NCBI GenBank assembly: GCA_015066935.1
Contig: SVNK01000004.1
Span: 62,001-126,000 of the forward strand
Source of the DNA: Ruminococcus sp.
Lineage (GTDB): Bacteria > Bacillota > Clostridia > Oscillospirales > Ruminococcaceae
Reading direction: 5' to 3'
DNA length: 64,000 nt
Every line of letters starts with the position of its first letter. Positions within the stretch are counted from its first letter, which is position 1. The notes below the pieces were generated by a model. The model saw only the letters and a program-made list of their open reading frames with translations. It made no database searches and had not been told where the DNA came from. The translations under genes and the position numbers were made by a program. Of the stretch, positions 16,538-26,485 are shown piece by piece.

Positions 16538-18109
16538 TTACTGTTCAGGATAATACAAAGAGAATGGTTCTGCTTCTGATTCGTCAGACTCCGTAAGTTC
16601 CTCTGTACTTTCTGTATTTTCCTCTGTAGAATCGGTTGGTTCCTCGGAAGACTCCGTATTCTCCTCAGAAGTATCCTCTGTTGTTTCCTCGGTGGTATCC
16701 TCTGACGGTTCCTCGGTAGTTTCCTCAGACGGCTCGGAAGTATCTTCCGAAGGCGGCTCTACAACATTTATATCGGGCTTTACTATCTCCGAAACAGGAA
16801 TATCGGGAATAATCGTGACGTAAGGGTCACATCCGGCCGCAAAGTCCTCATAATCAATATAGGCAAGACAGAACTTGCACGATTTGAGTCCCATTGCAAC
16901 AGAAAAAGGATAGCCCTTGACAGTGAGCTGACCGTCGATTATTACTTCACTTACATATCCCGTCTCCTGACAATAAACGGGACGTATCCAGTTGTACGGA
17001 TTATTCGAAAGCGTTATGCCATATCTTGTTTCGATTTTTCTTTTCAGTTCAGCCTCGCTGATATTCTGAACAGAACCGTAATGCGGGTCATACGCCGCAT
17101 CATATGCACTCGGAACACTTCTTAAATACGGAAGGTCCTGATAGAAAATATCACGGCAGTTCGCCGCACATCCACCGCTGGAAGCAGAGAACATCGTAAG
17201 TGCGTAGTCGCCGTTGTAATAAAGTGCCTCTCCGAGAACCTCTTTGCAGGCGTCAATAACAATCTGCGGAGGGTTTTCCTTGCCGCGAAGGTCATTTGAA
17301 TCGTCGCCGTTGTATTTAATATATGTATATACGGCAACTGCCTGAGCTTTAATAGCCTCGTATGAGAAAGTTCCTCCAACCTCGTTGAACACAATTTTCG
17401 AAACGACCTCAAGCGTATCACCTGCGGGAGCATGAGCAATAGTCAGTTTTTCGTCGTCTGTGAGTCGCGTATTCATGAGATATGTGCCGGGGAAATAATG
17501 GAAGAGAATGTCCTGATAAGTCCATCCGCTGTAGGTTGCATAGAAATTCGCACTGTTCTGGCTCATTCCGACACCGTGTCCCCAGCCATATGTCACGAAA
17601 GTGAACTGTCCGGGTTTGATTTCTATTTCGGGAGCCTCCTGAGCCTGCGGTATTTCACCGACCGTCCCGCCGGAAGTCTGAATCTCGACCTCAGTGGGGT
17701 CAACGCTGATTTTTCTTCCCGTAATCGTAGGGATAAGCTTTTTCAGTTCCGCACGTTTCTTCATAAGAGCTTCAAGCTCCTGCGCAGAAAGATTGGTACC
17801 CGATGACGGCTGATACACCTCTGCGGCTTCAAGTCCGTCGCCTGTTTTGTACATTTCAGGTGTTGTAAGCTCATAACTTATAAGAGACGTGCTGGAATCA
17901 TACTCTGAAATGTCCGCTTTATCCCATCTGACGGCATTTTCTGTACCCTCCGTCACAGGAACCGCGCTTGAATCTTCGGCAGTATCCGTCGAAGCTTCTG
18001 TTCCCGTTTCGGGAGCAGCTGCCTCTGTAAGTGCCATTCCCGCAGTAGCCGTTACGATAAGCACTGATGAAATGACTGCTGCCATTTTCCTGAGTATTCT
18101 CATATCCAT
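16538..18109 (-). CDS. spoIID: SpoIID/LytB-domain secreted protein with acidic S/T/E tail
   Basis: SpoIID enzymes are lytic transglycosylases that thin peptidoglycan during engulfment; LytB relatives act on or stimulate cell-wall hydrolysis. The 523-residue protein has a signal or anchor helix (residues 8-30). A SpoIID-type domain includes GWGHGVGMSQNSANFYA near residue 174 and LEVVSKIVFNEVGGTFSYEAIKAQAVA near residue 232. From residue 450 the chain is almost only S, T, E, D and P, an extension not needed for catalysis and perhaps a wall spacer. It follows two sortase genes by 25 nt. Whether it serves sporulation or vegetative wall remodelling is open. Confidence 0.85.
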   Translation of the reverse strand: MDMRILRKMAAVISSVLIVTATAGMALTEAAAPETGTEASTDTAEDSSAVPVTEGTENAVRWDKADISEYDSSTSLISYELTTPEMYKTGDGLEAAEVYQPSSGTNLSAQELEALMKKRAELKKLIPTITGRKISVDPTEVEIQTSGGTVGEIPQAQEAPEIEIKPGQFTFVTYGWGHGVGMSQNSANFYATYSGWTYQDILFHYFPGTYLMNTRLTDDEKLTIAHAPAGDTLEVVSKIVFNEVGGTFSYEAIKAQAVAVYTYIKYNGDDSNDLRGKENPPQIVIDACKEVLGEALYYNGDYALTMFSASSGGCAANCRDIFYQDLPYLRSVPSAYDAAYDPHYGSVQNISEAELKRKIETRYGITLSNNPYNWIRPVYCQETGYVSEVIIDGQLTVKGYPFSVAMGLKSCKFCLAYIDYEDFAAGCDPYVTIIPDIPVSEIVKPDINVVEPPSEDTSEPSEETTEEPSEDTTEETTEDTSEENTESSEEPTDSTEENTESTEELTESDESEAEPFSLYYPEQ

Positions 18110-18134
18110 AATAAAATTACTCCGTTTATGATTA

Positions 18135-19079
18135 TTACTGCTGAGCTTCGGAAGATTCCTCCGTCGGCTCAGGCTGATGTGCCTTTATGTACTCCTCTGT
18201 TCTGGCAATTGTAGACATATCACCTGCAACCTCGCCGTCTCTGAGACGTCTTGCCACAATCAGAAAACGCTCTGTATCGTAGCGGTCGCCGCATGTCTGA
18301 AGCGTGAGGAGTTTATCGCCGTACTTAACGTCAACACCCGTATTATACTGTGAAAGCTTATAGCAGGTGTCCACATAATAATTGTACTCGTCCTCAGTAT
18401 CAAGCTCCTGCATATTCCAGTACTTGAACTCGGCATTCGGACCGCCGTCTGTTCTGAAAAATGCAAAAATGACGTAATCGTAGTCCTTATAATTTGAACT
18501 CAGCTCTATAAATGGTGATTTCTCAAAAAAGCTGTTGTCGTTGCGGTATTTTCTGAGGTCTCCGAACATCGAACCGTTCAGCATATTATGACCGTATATT
18601 ACGATATTTTCAGACTGATCGGCTTCTGAACTTCCGAATTCGTCACGGTAGTCCATGAAAAGTGTTCCCGATTCCTTGAAGCTTCTGTCGAGGTCTCTTT
18701 TAATATAGTAGGAATTTCCGTATTCACAGCCCTCCTGATAGAAGGGAAGTCCATCCTCAAGAGCACCGGGATCAAGAAGCACAGGATAGTCCACCTGAGT
18801 TTTGTCGATTTTAAGCCAGCCGATCATATCGGGATTTCTTCTGAGAAGCTGTTTTGCTCTGTCAGTCATTCCCGCAACAGACGGTGAATATTCAAGAAAG
18901 TATTCCCAGTTTTCAGGCATGGGGTCTGCTTCAGTGGTTATTATGGTCTGTGTTTCGGCTTCTGTAACCGAAACGGGTACAACCTCCTCGGTATCTTTTG
19001 TACCCGAAGCCAGTATTCCCAGCGTCACAGCAGCACCGACGGCAGCACATGCCGCACCGATTTTCACATATTTATTCAT
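18135..19079 (-). CDS. Class B sortase, 314 aa
   Basis: Sortases are extracellular cysteine transpeptidases that attach proteins to peptidoglycan or join pilin subunits. One N-terminal membrane anchor (residues 5-26) precedes a class B-type catalytic domain. The catalytic triad is visible: His164 in YGHNML, Cys263 in TLQTC and Arg271 in TERFLIV. It starts 3 nt after the other sortase gene and its Shine-Dalgarno is GGGAGA. No LPxTG- or NPxTN-type sorting signal was seen in the proteins of this window, so its substrate must be encoded elsewhere. Confidence 0.9.
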   Translation of the reverse strand: MNKYVKIGAACAAVGAAVTLGILASGTKDTEEVVPVSVTEAETQTIITTEADPMPENWEYFLEYSPSVAGMTDRAKQLLRRNPDMIGWLKIDKTQVDYPVLLDPGALEDGLPFYQEGCEYGNSYYIKRDLDRSFKESGTLFMDYRDEFGSSEADQSENIVIYGHNMLNGSMFGDLRKYRNDNSFFEKSPFIELSSNYKDYDYVIFAFFRTDGGPNAEFKYWNMQELDTEDEYNYYVDTCYKLSQYNTGVDVKYGDKLLTLQTCGDRYDTERFLIVARRLRDGEVAGDMSTIARTEEYIKAHQPEPTEESSEAQQ

Positions 19080-19082
19080 AGT

Positions 19083-20741
19083 TTATTCTCCCGAAGTAGT
19101 CTCCTGAATCTGAGTTTCGCCGTAAGGCACAAACTCAGCATCGGGGTCGTATTTTTTTGCACTTGGTCTGTACTGATAGAAAAGTGTAGGCCACTTGATA
19201 TTCGGGTTTGCTGAATTATTCTGCGTACCCTCCATCGGGTCCTCGCCCTCTCTTACAAGACGAGCCATAACAATAAGTCTGCCTCTGTCTCCGAGGAGCG
19301 TATTGCACGTTGAAAGCGTAAGAAGCTTGTCGCCGTACTTTACATCCACATCATTGAGACGGATTGTACGCTTTTTCGCCTCGTTGACAAATTCATAGAA
19401 CTCATCTTCGCTGTCAAAGTCAAGACCGTTCCAGCAATCGAACTCTGTCGGACTTTCGTCCTCAGCATCGAGAAGGAATACAGAAAAAATCTTATATGTG
19501 TACTTCTCGTAATTGGAATTAAGCTCTATTACGGGATGTTTTCCGTAGAAGTTGACGTCTCTCTCGTAGGACTTGAGACAACCGAACATCTGCTCATCCT
19601 TCATATTATGACCATATATAATAAGGTTGTCGGAATTCTCGGCTTCAAGATGACCGTCCTTATCGACACGGTCGAAATTATTCCTGTAATCGAGGAAGAG
19701 TTCACCGGCACGTGATTCTCTGCCGTTCATTTTCTTATCAAGGTATTCGTCATTGTCATCAGACTGCATTACAGGGTTGTTTACAGGAGTACCTGGAATT
19801 CTTATTACTCCCACAACGTCCTTGTTTATGTCAAGGAAGTACTCTGCACCTTCAAGAAGCGTATACACCTTGCGGTTATCCACAGTCTCGTCATCCTTAG
19901 GCTCAGACGGCTTTGTGGACGGAGTATCGTCGTAATCCCAGTAATTTTCCATATATTTATTATTTTCACGGCTGCTGCGCCAGAGGTCGATATAGTAATC
20001 GCCTATCATATATCCGCAGACGATTATCACCGCAACAGCACCGAGAAAAACAAGTTTTCTGATACGTTCCGGAATACTGTCGCCTTTCTGCGGAAAAAGT
20101 CCGAGAAAGCTTTCTTTAAGCGTTTTCTTTTTCTTCTTCTTTTTTTTCTTTTTCTTCTTTTTTGCGGAAGCCTCACCGCTTTCGTCGGAATCTTCGCATA
20201 CCGTTTCCGACGCATCCGATTCCACGCCCGACTCTTCCGAAGGCTCCTCAGCAGGCGTTTCCGACATTTTAACAGCAGTCAGCGGTGCAAGCTTTCTGAT
20301 GGGAGCTGTCCTTTTTTCGGGAACAGGCACAACAAGCTCTTCATCCGCCGCTGCATCAGACTCATCGTGAGTCTCGTCAGCAGATATGACGGCTTCAGCG
20401 TCATTTTCATACACACGGGATTCCTCGGCAACAACCGTTTTCTCAGGCACGTTGCTTCCTGATGAATTATCAAGCTCCGCAAGAATTTCTTCAAGTGTAA
20501 GGACCTTTGCAGGTCTGGGAGCTGCGGTATGTCTGTCTATACGCTCAGCAAGTCCGGATTCCCATTCATCAAGATGCGGCTCTTTTTTCACATCAGGCTC
20601 ATTTATTTCTGCCGGACGTTCCGCAACAGCAGTTCCTGCCGATGCACCACGCACGGAATTCTTTATGGCATTTATTCTTTCAGCTCTCCGTGAAGCTTCA
20701 TCAGCGGAAAGACTGCGTTTTTCATTGAAATTATCGCTCAT
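19083..20741 (-). CDS. Class B sortase with long cytoplasmic N-terminus and poly-lysine run
   Basis: The C-terminal part (about residues 290-500) is a class B-type sortase with His378 (YGHNM), Cys479 (TLSTC) and Arg486 or Arg488. Before it lies a membrane helix at 230-246 and a 229-residue cytoplasmic region, acidic and probably disordered, ending in 13 consecutive lysines (194-206). Typical class B sortases have only a short tail before the helix. The chosen ATG at 20741 overlaps the end of cinA by 11 nt; the in-frame start at 20834 lies inside cinA and is unlikely. Length is 552 residues. Confidence 0.88.
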   Translation of the reverse strand: MSDNFNEKRSLSADEASRRAERINAIKNSVRGASAGTAVAERPAEINEPDVKKEPHLDEWESGLAERIDRHTAAPRPAKVLTLEEILAELDNSSGSNVPEKTVVAEESRVYENDAEAVISADETHDESDAAADEELVVPVPEKRTAPIRKLAPLTAVKMSETPAEEPSEESGVESDASETVCEDSDESGEASAKKKKKKKKKKKKKTLKESFLGLFPQKGDSIPERIRKLVFLGAVAVIIVCGYMIGDYYIDLWRSSRENNKYMENYWDYDDTPSTKPSEPKDDETVDNRKVYTLLEGAEYFLDINKDVVGVIRIPGTPVNNPVMQSDDNDEYLDKKMNGRESRAGELFLDYRNNFDRVDKDGHLEAENSDNLIIYGHNMKDEQMFGCLKSYERDVNFYGKHPVIELNSNYEKYTYKIFSVFLLDAEDESPTEFDCWNGLDFDSEDEFYEFVNEAKKRTIRLNDVDVKYGDKLLTLSTCNTLLGDRGRLIVMARLVREGEDPMEGTQNNSANPNIKWPTLFYQYRPSAKKYDPDAEFVPYGETQIQETTSGE

Positions 20742-21276
20742 CCGAATGATTCGCCTCCGTAAGATATTTCTCAATGGTTTCAAAAGCAAAAGCAGCAGCG
20801 GCAAGACGGATTCTTTCTCTTGTACCGTTATCAAGCTCCCACAGCTCAGGCAGTTTCACAAACTGTTTTCCGCATATATCAAAGCCGATATATACAGTAC
20901 CGACAGGCTGTTCGGGAGTCCCGCCCGAAGGTCCCGCAATTCCCGTAACGGAAACGCAGACATCAGCGGATGAGATTCTTTTGATTCCCCTCACCATTTC
21001 AAGAGCCGTTTCACTGCTTACAACGCCGTATTTCTCAATGACATCGGCGTCCACACCAAGTATTTCGTTCTTTATCCTGCACGAATAACTGCATACTCCC
21101 AGCTCAAACACGTCGGAGGCACCTGATACAGATGTGATTCTTTCTGAAAGCAGTCCGCCCGTACAGCTTTCGGCAGTTGCAATGGTCAGTCCTTTTGCTT
21201 TCAATAATTTTACAACATTTGTAACCGTTTTGTCAAGATTTCGGGCTATACATTCAGTAGAATAAACGCTTTGCAT
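20731..21276 (-). CDS. pncC: CinA C-terminal domain, nicotinamide-nucleotide amidohydrolase (PncC)
   Basis: PncC deamidates nicotinamide mononucleotide to nicotinate mononucleotide in NAD recycling. The 181-residue protein is the stand-alone amidase domain, with no N-terminal MoaB-like domain. It carries TAESCTGGLLSERITSVSGAS near residue 35 and GIAGPSGGTPEQPVGTVYIG near residue 127. GGAGG lies 7 nt before the ATG at 21276. It is placed between thiI and the sortases and is translationally coupled to the long sortase, though no functional link is known. Confidence 0.88.
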   Translation of the reverse strand: MQSVYSTECIARNLDKTVTNVVKLLKAKGLTIATAESCTGGLLSERITSVSGASDVFELGVCSYSCRIKNEILGVDADVIEKYGVVSSETALEMVRGIKRISSADVCVSVTGIAGPSGGTPEQPVGTVYIGFDICGKQFVKLPELWELDNGTRERIRLAAAAFAFETIEKYLTEANHSDER

Positions 21277-21345
21277 ATTACCGCCTCCGAAGTTTTTGTG
21301 CTCTATGCACAATTATTTTTCCATTTATTTGTAAAACGAGCCGAA

Positions 21346-22524
21346 TTATCGGGAGAAATTGAATATCTTTAACTCTGTTTTCTCGACAGCTTCAGCAATA
21401 AGCGGCTCGAAGTCGAAGCTGTTCTGAGCCTTTTCAACGTCGGCAAGAACAGGTCTTACCTTTGGATGACGGGGAGTGAATACGGTACAGCAGTCCTCAT
21501 AGGGAAGTGTTGAAGTCTCAAAAGTGTCGATTTTACGGGAAATTTCGATAATCTCGGTCTTGTCCATACCGATAAGAGGACGGAATACAGGTATCCTGCA
21601 CACAGCGTCAGTGCAGGCAATCGCCGACATAGTCTGGCTTGCAACCTGTCCCACGCTCTCACCTGTAATGAGTGCAAGACAGCCGTCCTTAGCGGCTATT
21701 CTCTGAGCAATTTCCATCATAAGACGTCTCATGATAATAGTGAAGAATTCCTCGGGACAGTTGTCCTTGATAGCCTCCTGAATTTCTGTAAACGGCACAC
21801 AGTAGAAGCCGATTCCACCGCAGTAATCCGTCAGCTTTTCGCAGAGCTGCTCAACCTTGAGCTGTGCACGCTCAGAAGTGTAGGGAGGACTTACATAATG
21901 GATTGCGGCGATGTGAACGCCTCTTTTCGCCATCATCCAGCCTGCAACGGGACTGTCTATACCGCCTGAAAGCAGGAGCATTGCCTTACCGCTGCTTCCT
22001 ACGGGAAGTCCGCCTGCACCTTTGATGTTTTCAGCATGAACATAGGCATTTGTGTCACGGATTTCCACAGTTACCGTAATTTCGGGATTGTTTACGTCAA
22101 CGTGAAGATTGGGGAAGCGTTCCAGAAGCACACCGCCAAGCTCACGGCAGATGTCGGGAGACTTCATAGGGAAAGACTTATCCGCACGCTTAGCCGTCAC
22201 CTTGAAGCTCGAAGCTGTGCTCAGGATTCCGCTGAGATAATCCACACTTTTTTCAGTAATATCGTCAAAATCCTTTTCACAGACACAGGCACGGCAGAGT
22301 GCTGCAATACCGAAAATCTTTCCGACACGGTCAACAACCTCGGAAAGGTCGGCATTATCCTCCTCGGGAGTTATGTACAGAGTGGACTGAGCACTTGTAC
22401 AGATAAATCTGCCAAGACTCTTTATTCTGCGCTTGATATTCTTTGTGAGCATATCCTCAAATGTCTTTTTGTTAAGCCCCTTAAGAGCCATTTCGCCGTA
22501 TTTTACAAGTACAATTTCCTTCAT
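21346..22524 (-). CDS. thiI: tRNA 4-thiouridine synthase ThiI
   Basis: ThiI activates U8 of tRNA with ATP and inserts sulfur to give 4-thiouridine; in some bacteria it also serves thiamine thiazole synthesis. The 392-residue protein has an N-terminal ferredoxin-like/THUMP region (about 60-165) and a PP-loop ATPase domain with LLLSGGIDSPVAGWMMAKRG near residue 180. The rhodanese extension of E. coli ThiI is absent, as in most Firmicutes, so sulfur is probably passed directly from the neighbouring cysteine desulfurase. Confidence 0.95.
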   Translation of the reverse strand: MKEIVLVKYGEMALKGLNKKTFEDMLTKNIKRRIKSLGRFICTSAQSTLYITPEEDNADLSEVVDRVGKIFGIAALCRACVCEKDFDDITEKSVDYLSGILSTASSFKVTAKRADKSFPMKSPDICRELGGVLLERFPNLHVDVNNPEITVTVEIRDTNAYVHAENIKGAGGLPVGSSGKAMLLLSGGIDSPVAGWMMAKRGVHIAAIHYVSPPYTSERAQLKVEQLCEKLTDYCGGIGFYCVPFTEIQEAIKDNCPEEFFTIIMRRLMMEIAQRIAAKDGCLALITGESVGQVASQTMSAIACTDAVCRIPVFRPLIGMDKTEIIEISRKIDTFETSTLPYEDCCTVFTPRHPKVRPVLADVEKAQNSFDFEPLIAEAVEKTELKIFNFSR

Positions 22525-22579
22525 TTCAAATTCCTTTCAACTATCTGTATATTTTCAGTTTCTTATACTATTATAATAG

Positions 22580-23710
22580 TCAGCTTCTGATTTTTTTGAT
22601 ACCGTCGGTAAGAGCTTCGACAAAAGAATCAAGTTCCTCAACGGTTGTATCAGCCGTTATGCTTACACGAATCGCACTGTCAGCACGCTTCATCGGAATC
22701 CTGTACTGCTCAAGGACTCCGCTTTGTTTTCCTTTTGAACAGGCAGAGCCGCTTGAAACGTAAATTCCACGGTTTTCGAGGAAGTGAAGCATTATCTCGG
22801 AATGTTTTCCTTCCGCAGAAATATTGATTACATACGGAGACGCTTCATCGTGCGAATTCACCGATATACCGTCGATTTCATCAACAAGTCCGAGCAGATG
22901 ACGTTTCAGCTCAGCCACACGGGAGAATCTTTCGTTCATGGTCGGGAGAAGCTCATCAACAGCAGCACCGAAAGCCGCAATCAGAGGAACGCTCTCTGTT
23001 CCCGAGCGAATCCCCTTCTCCTGTTTTCCGCCTGTAACAAGCGGAAGGACTCTTACGCCTTTTTTTATGTAAATTGCACCAACACCCTTGACTCCGTGAA
23101 TTTTGTGTGCACTGAGGGACACAATATCAGCATTCATGGCGGCAGGCTTTACGGGAATTTTCATATAAGCCTGAACGCAGTCGCAATGAGTGATTATATG
23201 CGGGAACTTCCGCTTCACCGCCGCAAAAACCTCTGCCACAGGGAGAATGTCACCTGTTTCATTATTGACACTCATCATGCTCAGCAGACAAGTATCATCG
23301 TTGCAGGCAGCCAAAAAATCCATGGCACTGAATCTGCCGTTCTCCCCCGGAGTGACTCTCACAACCTCAAAGTCACGTTTTTCAAGGTCTGCCGCTGTTT
23401 CTTCGACGGAAGCGTGCTCAACGGAAGATATGACAATGCGTCGGCGTTTTCGTCCGTAAGCAGCCGATGCACCTCTCAGTGCAAGATTATTGCTTTCCGT
23501 TGCTCCCGACGTAAAATAAACCGTTGAAGAGTCAACGCCGAGAGAATCGGCAATTATTTTTCGAGACTTGTCCACTGCAAGCTGAGCGTCAAGACCGGCA
23601 CGATGAAGCGAAGAAGGATTTCCGTAGTTCACCCTCATTGCCTCAAGAGCAGCTTCAACAGCAGCTGTGCACGGCTTTGTTGTTGCCGCATTATCAAGAT
23701 ATATAGCCAT
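22580..23710 (-). CDS. Cysteine desulfurase (NifS/IscS family)
   Basis: This PLP enzyme removes sulfur from cysteine as a persulfide. It has 376 residues, begins MAIYLDNAATTKP, and shows the PLP lysine in SLSAHKIHGVKGVGAIYI near residue 200. The mobile-loop cysteine is in SSGSACSKGKQSGVL near residue 325. The ATG at 23710 follows GAGGA by 8 nt and is preferred to the ATG at 23728. With thiI 55 nt downstream, the pair matches the dedicated NifZ-ThiI arrangement of Firmicutes, supporting tRNA thiolation rather than Fe-S cluster assembly as the main job. Confidence 0.93.
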   Translation of the reverse strand: MAIYLDNAATTKPCTAAVEAALEAMRVNYGNPSSLHRAGLDAQLAVDKSRKIIADSLGVDSSTVYFTSGATESNNLALRGASAAYGRKRRRIVISSVEHASVEETAADLEKRDFEVVRVTPGENGRFSAMDFLAACNDDTCLLSMMSVNNETGDILPVAEVFAAVKRKFPHIITHCDCVQAYMKIPVKPAAMNADIVSLSAHKIHGVKGVGAIYIKKGVRVLPLVTGGKQEKGIRSGTESVPLIAAFGAAVDELLPTMNERFSRVAELKRHLLGLVDEIDGISVNSHDEASPYVINISAEGKHSEIMLHFLENRGIYVSSGSACSKGKQSGVLEQYRIPMKRADSAIRVSITADTTVEELDSFVEALTDGIKKIRS

Positions 23711-23808
23711 CAGATCATTCCTCATCAATGAAATTTATTTTGCATATAATTACAATTTCATGCGGATTGACACATATTTTCGCTTCAGAAAAATCCGCAT
23801 ACATATTT

Positions 23809-23817
23809 ATTATAACA
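23809..23817 (-). promoter_or_regulatory. Extended -10 promoter of the desulfurase operon
   Basis: TGTTATAAT on the minus strand gives TGn plus a perfect -10; no good -35 is visible. The leader contains an 8-bp stem (23761-23768 with 23792-23799). Confidence 0.45.
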
Positions 23818-23904
23818 TATCAGAACAATTTTGGCTACTGTATTTTGCAAATTTCCTTCTTTTTTCACACAAAACGAAAGATTTTCAAAAAAGTACTTCC
23901 TTTT

Positions 23905-23933
23905 TTGAAACAAATGTGCTATAATATTATAAA
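23905..23933 (+). promoter_or_regulatory. Promoter of the YfhO-like gene
   Basis: TTGAAA (23905-23910) and TATAAA (23928-23933) are 17 bp apart. An overlapping extended -10, TGCTATAAT at 23917-23925, could be used instead. The leader is about 45-55 nt. Confidence 0.55.
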
Positions 23934-23980
23934 TATAGTTTCGCAAAAGTTGGTTAAAAATATTTTTTAGTGAGGGAATT

Positions 23981-26476
23981 ATGCTGAAAAAAGCAAAGAA
24001 TATTTCGAATACATCGGGTGAAAAATATCTTGCTGCATTTCTCATGGGTGCAGGCTGCCTGCTGTTTTCACTTCTCCCGATTATGCTCGTTGAAAACGGA
24101 TATTTCATCTACGGCGGTGATTACAACTCACAGCAGATAAACTTCTACCACACCGTAAATGTCGCCGTAAGAAACGGCGAATTCGGCTGGCACTGGTTCA
24201 CCGACCTCGGCAGTGACCTGATGACCTCGTACTCATTCTATCTGTTCGGGAGTCCGTTTTTCTGGCTGTCAACACTTCTTCCTATTGGTGCCGTAACATA
24301 CGCTATGCCTGTACTTCTGGCAGTCAAGCACGGTCTTGCTGCCATGACCGCCTATGCTTATATCAGAAGATTCGTCCGCAGCAAGGAAGCCTCGCTCATA
24401 GGAGGTCTGCTCTACGCATTTTCAGGATTCCAGATCTACAATATTTTCTTCAACCATTTTCAGGACGTTACTGCATTCTTCCCCTTGATGCTCATTGCAA
24501 TGGAGGAGCTTATCAACAAAAACCGCAGAGGCATTTTTGCTCTGACAGTTGCATTCATGGCTCTGCTGAACTACTATTTCTTTGCAGGTCAGGCGGTTTT
24601 CCTGATATTCTACTATCTTTTCAGGATGAAATGTCCCGATTTCCATACATCGTGGAAAAAGTTCGCCTGTCTTGCCTTTGAAGCTGTTATCGGTACCGCA
24701 ATCGCAGCAGTCATACTGCTTCCGTCAGCTCTCGCAATTATGGGGAATTATCGTATAACGCAGGTTTCCTACGGAGCCGATATGGTTCTCTATTCCGACA
24801 AAACAACGATTCCACGTATCATACAGAGTTTCTTCATGCCTCCCGACCCTCCGTCATGCCCTATTCTGTTTGACTCCGATTACCACAAATGGGCGTCTAT
24901 CGCAGGATACTTCCCATTGTTTTCAATGGCAGGGGTTGCAGCATTCATGAAAGGCAAAAAGAAGCACTGGGCTTCACGTTTCTCGGTGTTCTGCATAATC
25001 TGTGCCTTTATTCCGATTCTCAACAGCCTGTTTCAGGCGTTCAATTTCTACTACTACGCACGCTGGTTCTATATGCCGATTATGATTTTCGCCATGATGA
25101 CAGCTCAGTCACTTGACGACGAGGAATCTGACCTCGGCTTCGGACTCAACATCTGTGCAATTGCAGTATTTATATTTGCTGTTATCGGAATGCTTCCGAC
25201 AAAGGAAAAAAACGGTTCAATCAGATTCTTTATGCTCCCCAATGACCCGATATATTTCTGGGTGACGATAATTGTTGCAGCAATCGGACTGGGATGTCTC
25301 AAACACCTTATCAAACGCCGCAGACTCGGAAAACCCTTCATGAAAAACGCAGTCATAATGACTCTCATAGCGTCGGTGGTCTGCATTTTCACCACTGTAT
25401 TCTATGATGCGTATGATATAAAGTCCGCAAAGCAGTATATCTCCGCAAATATCAACGGCGGCGGCGATGTTTACGAGAAAGTCAGCGATGACAATTTCTT
25501 CCGTATAGACTTCTCATATGACAACGATAACAACGCCATGTACTGGGGAATTCCAAGCATGAAAACATTCCACAGCGTTGTCAATACGTCCATTATGGAG
25601 TTTTACCATGCGCTGGATATTCCTCGTGACGTTTCATCCAACGCCGATATAAGTCACTATGCTCTACGCGGACTTTTCTCCGTCAAGTATTACTACCGTG
25701 AGCTTGCAGACTGCCTGACACGTGACGAAATCAAGAAAAATCCGCAATCACTCCCTTCTTCATCAGACAATGAGGATAAATTCCTTAATGCTGATGTTGA
25801 AGAACACCTTCACGGCTTTGAGTACGTCGGAAGCAACGAGAATTTTGAAATTTATCAAAACAAGCTCTACATCCCAATGGGATTTGCCTACGACAGCTTC
25901 ATTTCCGAGACAAGAGCTGATAAGCTGACAGCTGCAAAACTTGAACGTCTCCTGATTGATTCCCTCGTTCTGAACAGAGAGCAAATAAAGAAATATTCCG
26001 ATATTCTTACGGAAAATACAACTGATGAGCTTCTTACAGAAGAAGACTACACGGCTTCATGTCTCGAAAAACAGAAGAACTCCTCAAGTTCCTTCGAATA
26101 TGACTCCAAAGGCTTTGAATCCGTGATTACCCTTGATAAACCTCAGCTTGTGTTCTTCAGCGTCCCCTACAGCGAGGGCTGGAGTGCCGAGGTAAACGGC
26201 AAGCCTGCCGACGTTGAAAAAGTTTCAATGGGATTCATGGCTGTCAGAGCCGATGAAGGCACAAATACCATCGTTTTCCGATACAAGACCCCAGGTCTTA
26301 CAACAGGATTCATCATCACAGTGATTGCAGTTATCCTGCTGATAATCTATCTTGTCGTTATGAAATCCACAAAAACAGACGACAAATATCCTCCGCACAC
26401 CCATTATTACGACTACAATACAACCGCCAAGCCCTCCGCACATACGAATTACTGCGGACGCTTCGGCAGAAAGTAA
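23981..26476 (+). CDS. YfhO-family polytopic membrane protein (GT-C-like)
   Basis: YfhO proteins are large GT-C-fold membrane proteins thought to glycosylate cell-surface polymers such as lipoteichoic acid with lipid-linked sugars. This 831-residue protein has about 12 hydrophobic helices up to residue 470, an extracytoplasmic loop rich in aromatic residues, and a last helix at about 770-795. The first loop contains GGDYNSQQINFYHTV near residue 45, typical of the family's acidic catalytic loop. The basic end is histidine and tyrosine rich. The exact donor and acceptor cannot be told from sequence. It is followed 9 nt later by the NUDIX gene. Confidence 0.85.
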   Translation: MLKKAKNISNTSGEKYLAAFLMGAGCLLFSLLPIMLVENGYFIYGGDYNSQQINFYHTVNVAVRNGEFGWHWFTDLGSDLMTSYSFYLFGSPFFWLSTLLPIGAVTYAMPVLLAVKHGLAAMTAYAYIRRFVRSKEASLIGGLLYAFSGFQIYNIFFNHFQDVTAFFPLMLIAMEELINKNRRGIFALTVAFMALLNYYFFAGQAVFLIFYYLFRMKCPDFHTSWKKFACLAFEAVIGTAIAAVILLPSALAIMGNYRITQVSYGADMVLYSDKTTIPRIIQSFFMPPDPPSCPILFDSDYHKWASIAGYFPLFSMAGVAAFMKGKKKHWASRFSVFCIICAFIPILNSLFQAFNFYYYARWFYMPIMIFAMMTAQSLDDEESDLGFGLNICAIAVFIFAVIGMLPTKEKNGSIRFFMLPNDPIYFWVTIIVAAIGLGCLKHLIKRRRLGKPFMKNAVIMTLIASVVCIFTTVFYDAYDIKSAKQYISANINGGGDVYEKVSDDNFFRIDFSYDNDNNAMYWGIPSMKTFHSVVNTSIMEFYHALDIPRDVSSNADISHYALRGLFSVKYYYRELADCLTRDEIKKNPQSLPSSSDNEDKFLNADVEEHLHGFEYVGSNENFEIYQNKLYIPMGFAYDSFISETRADKLTAAKLERLLIDSLVLNREQIKKYSDILTENTTDELLTEEDYTASCLEKQKNSSSSFEYDSKGFESVITLDKPQLVFFSVPYSEGWSAEVNGKPADVEKVSMGFMAVRADEGTNTIVFRYKTPGLTTGFIITVIAVILLIIYLVVMKSTKTDDKYPPHTHYYDYNTTAKPSAHTNYCGRFGRK

Positions 26477-26485
26477 AGGCTTGTT

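Noticed and set aside
18135..20741. Pilus or sortase-substrate operon
   Set aside because: No pilin-like or LPxTG/NPxTN protein lies nearby; the neighbours are cinA and spoIID.
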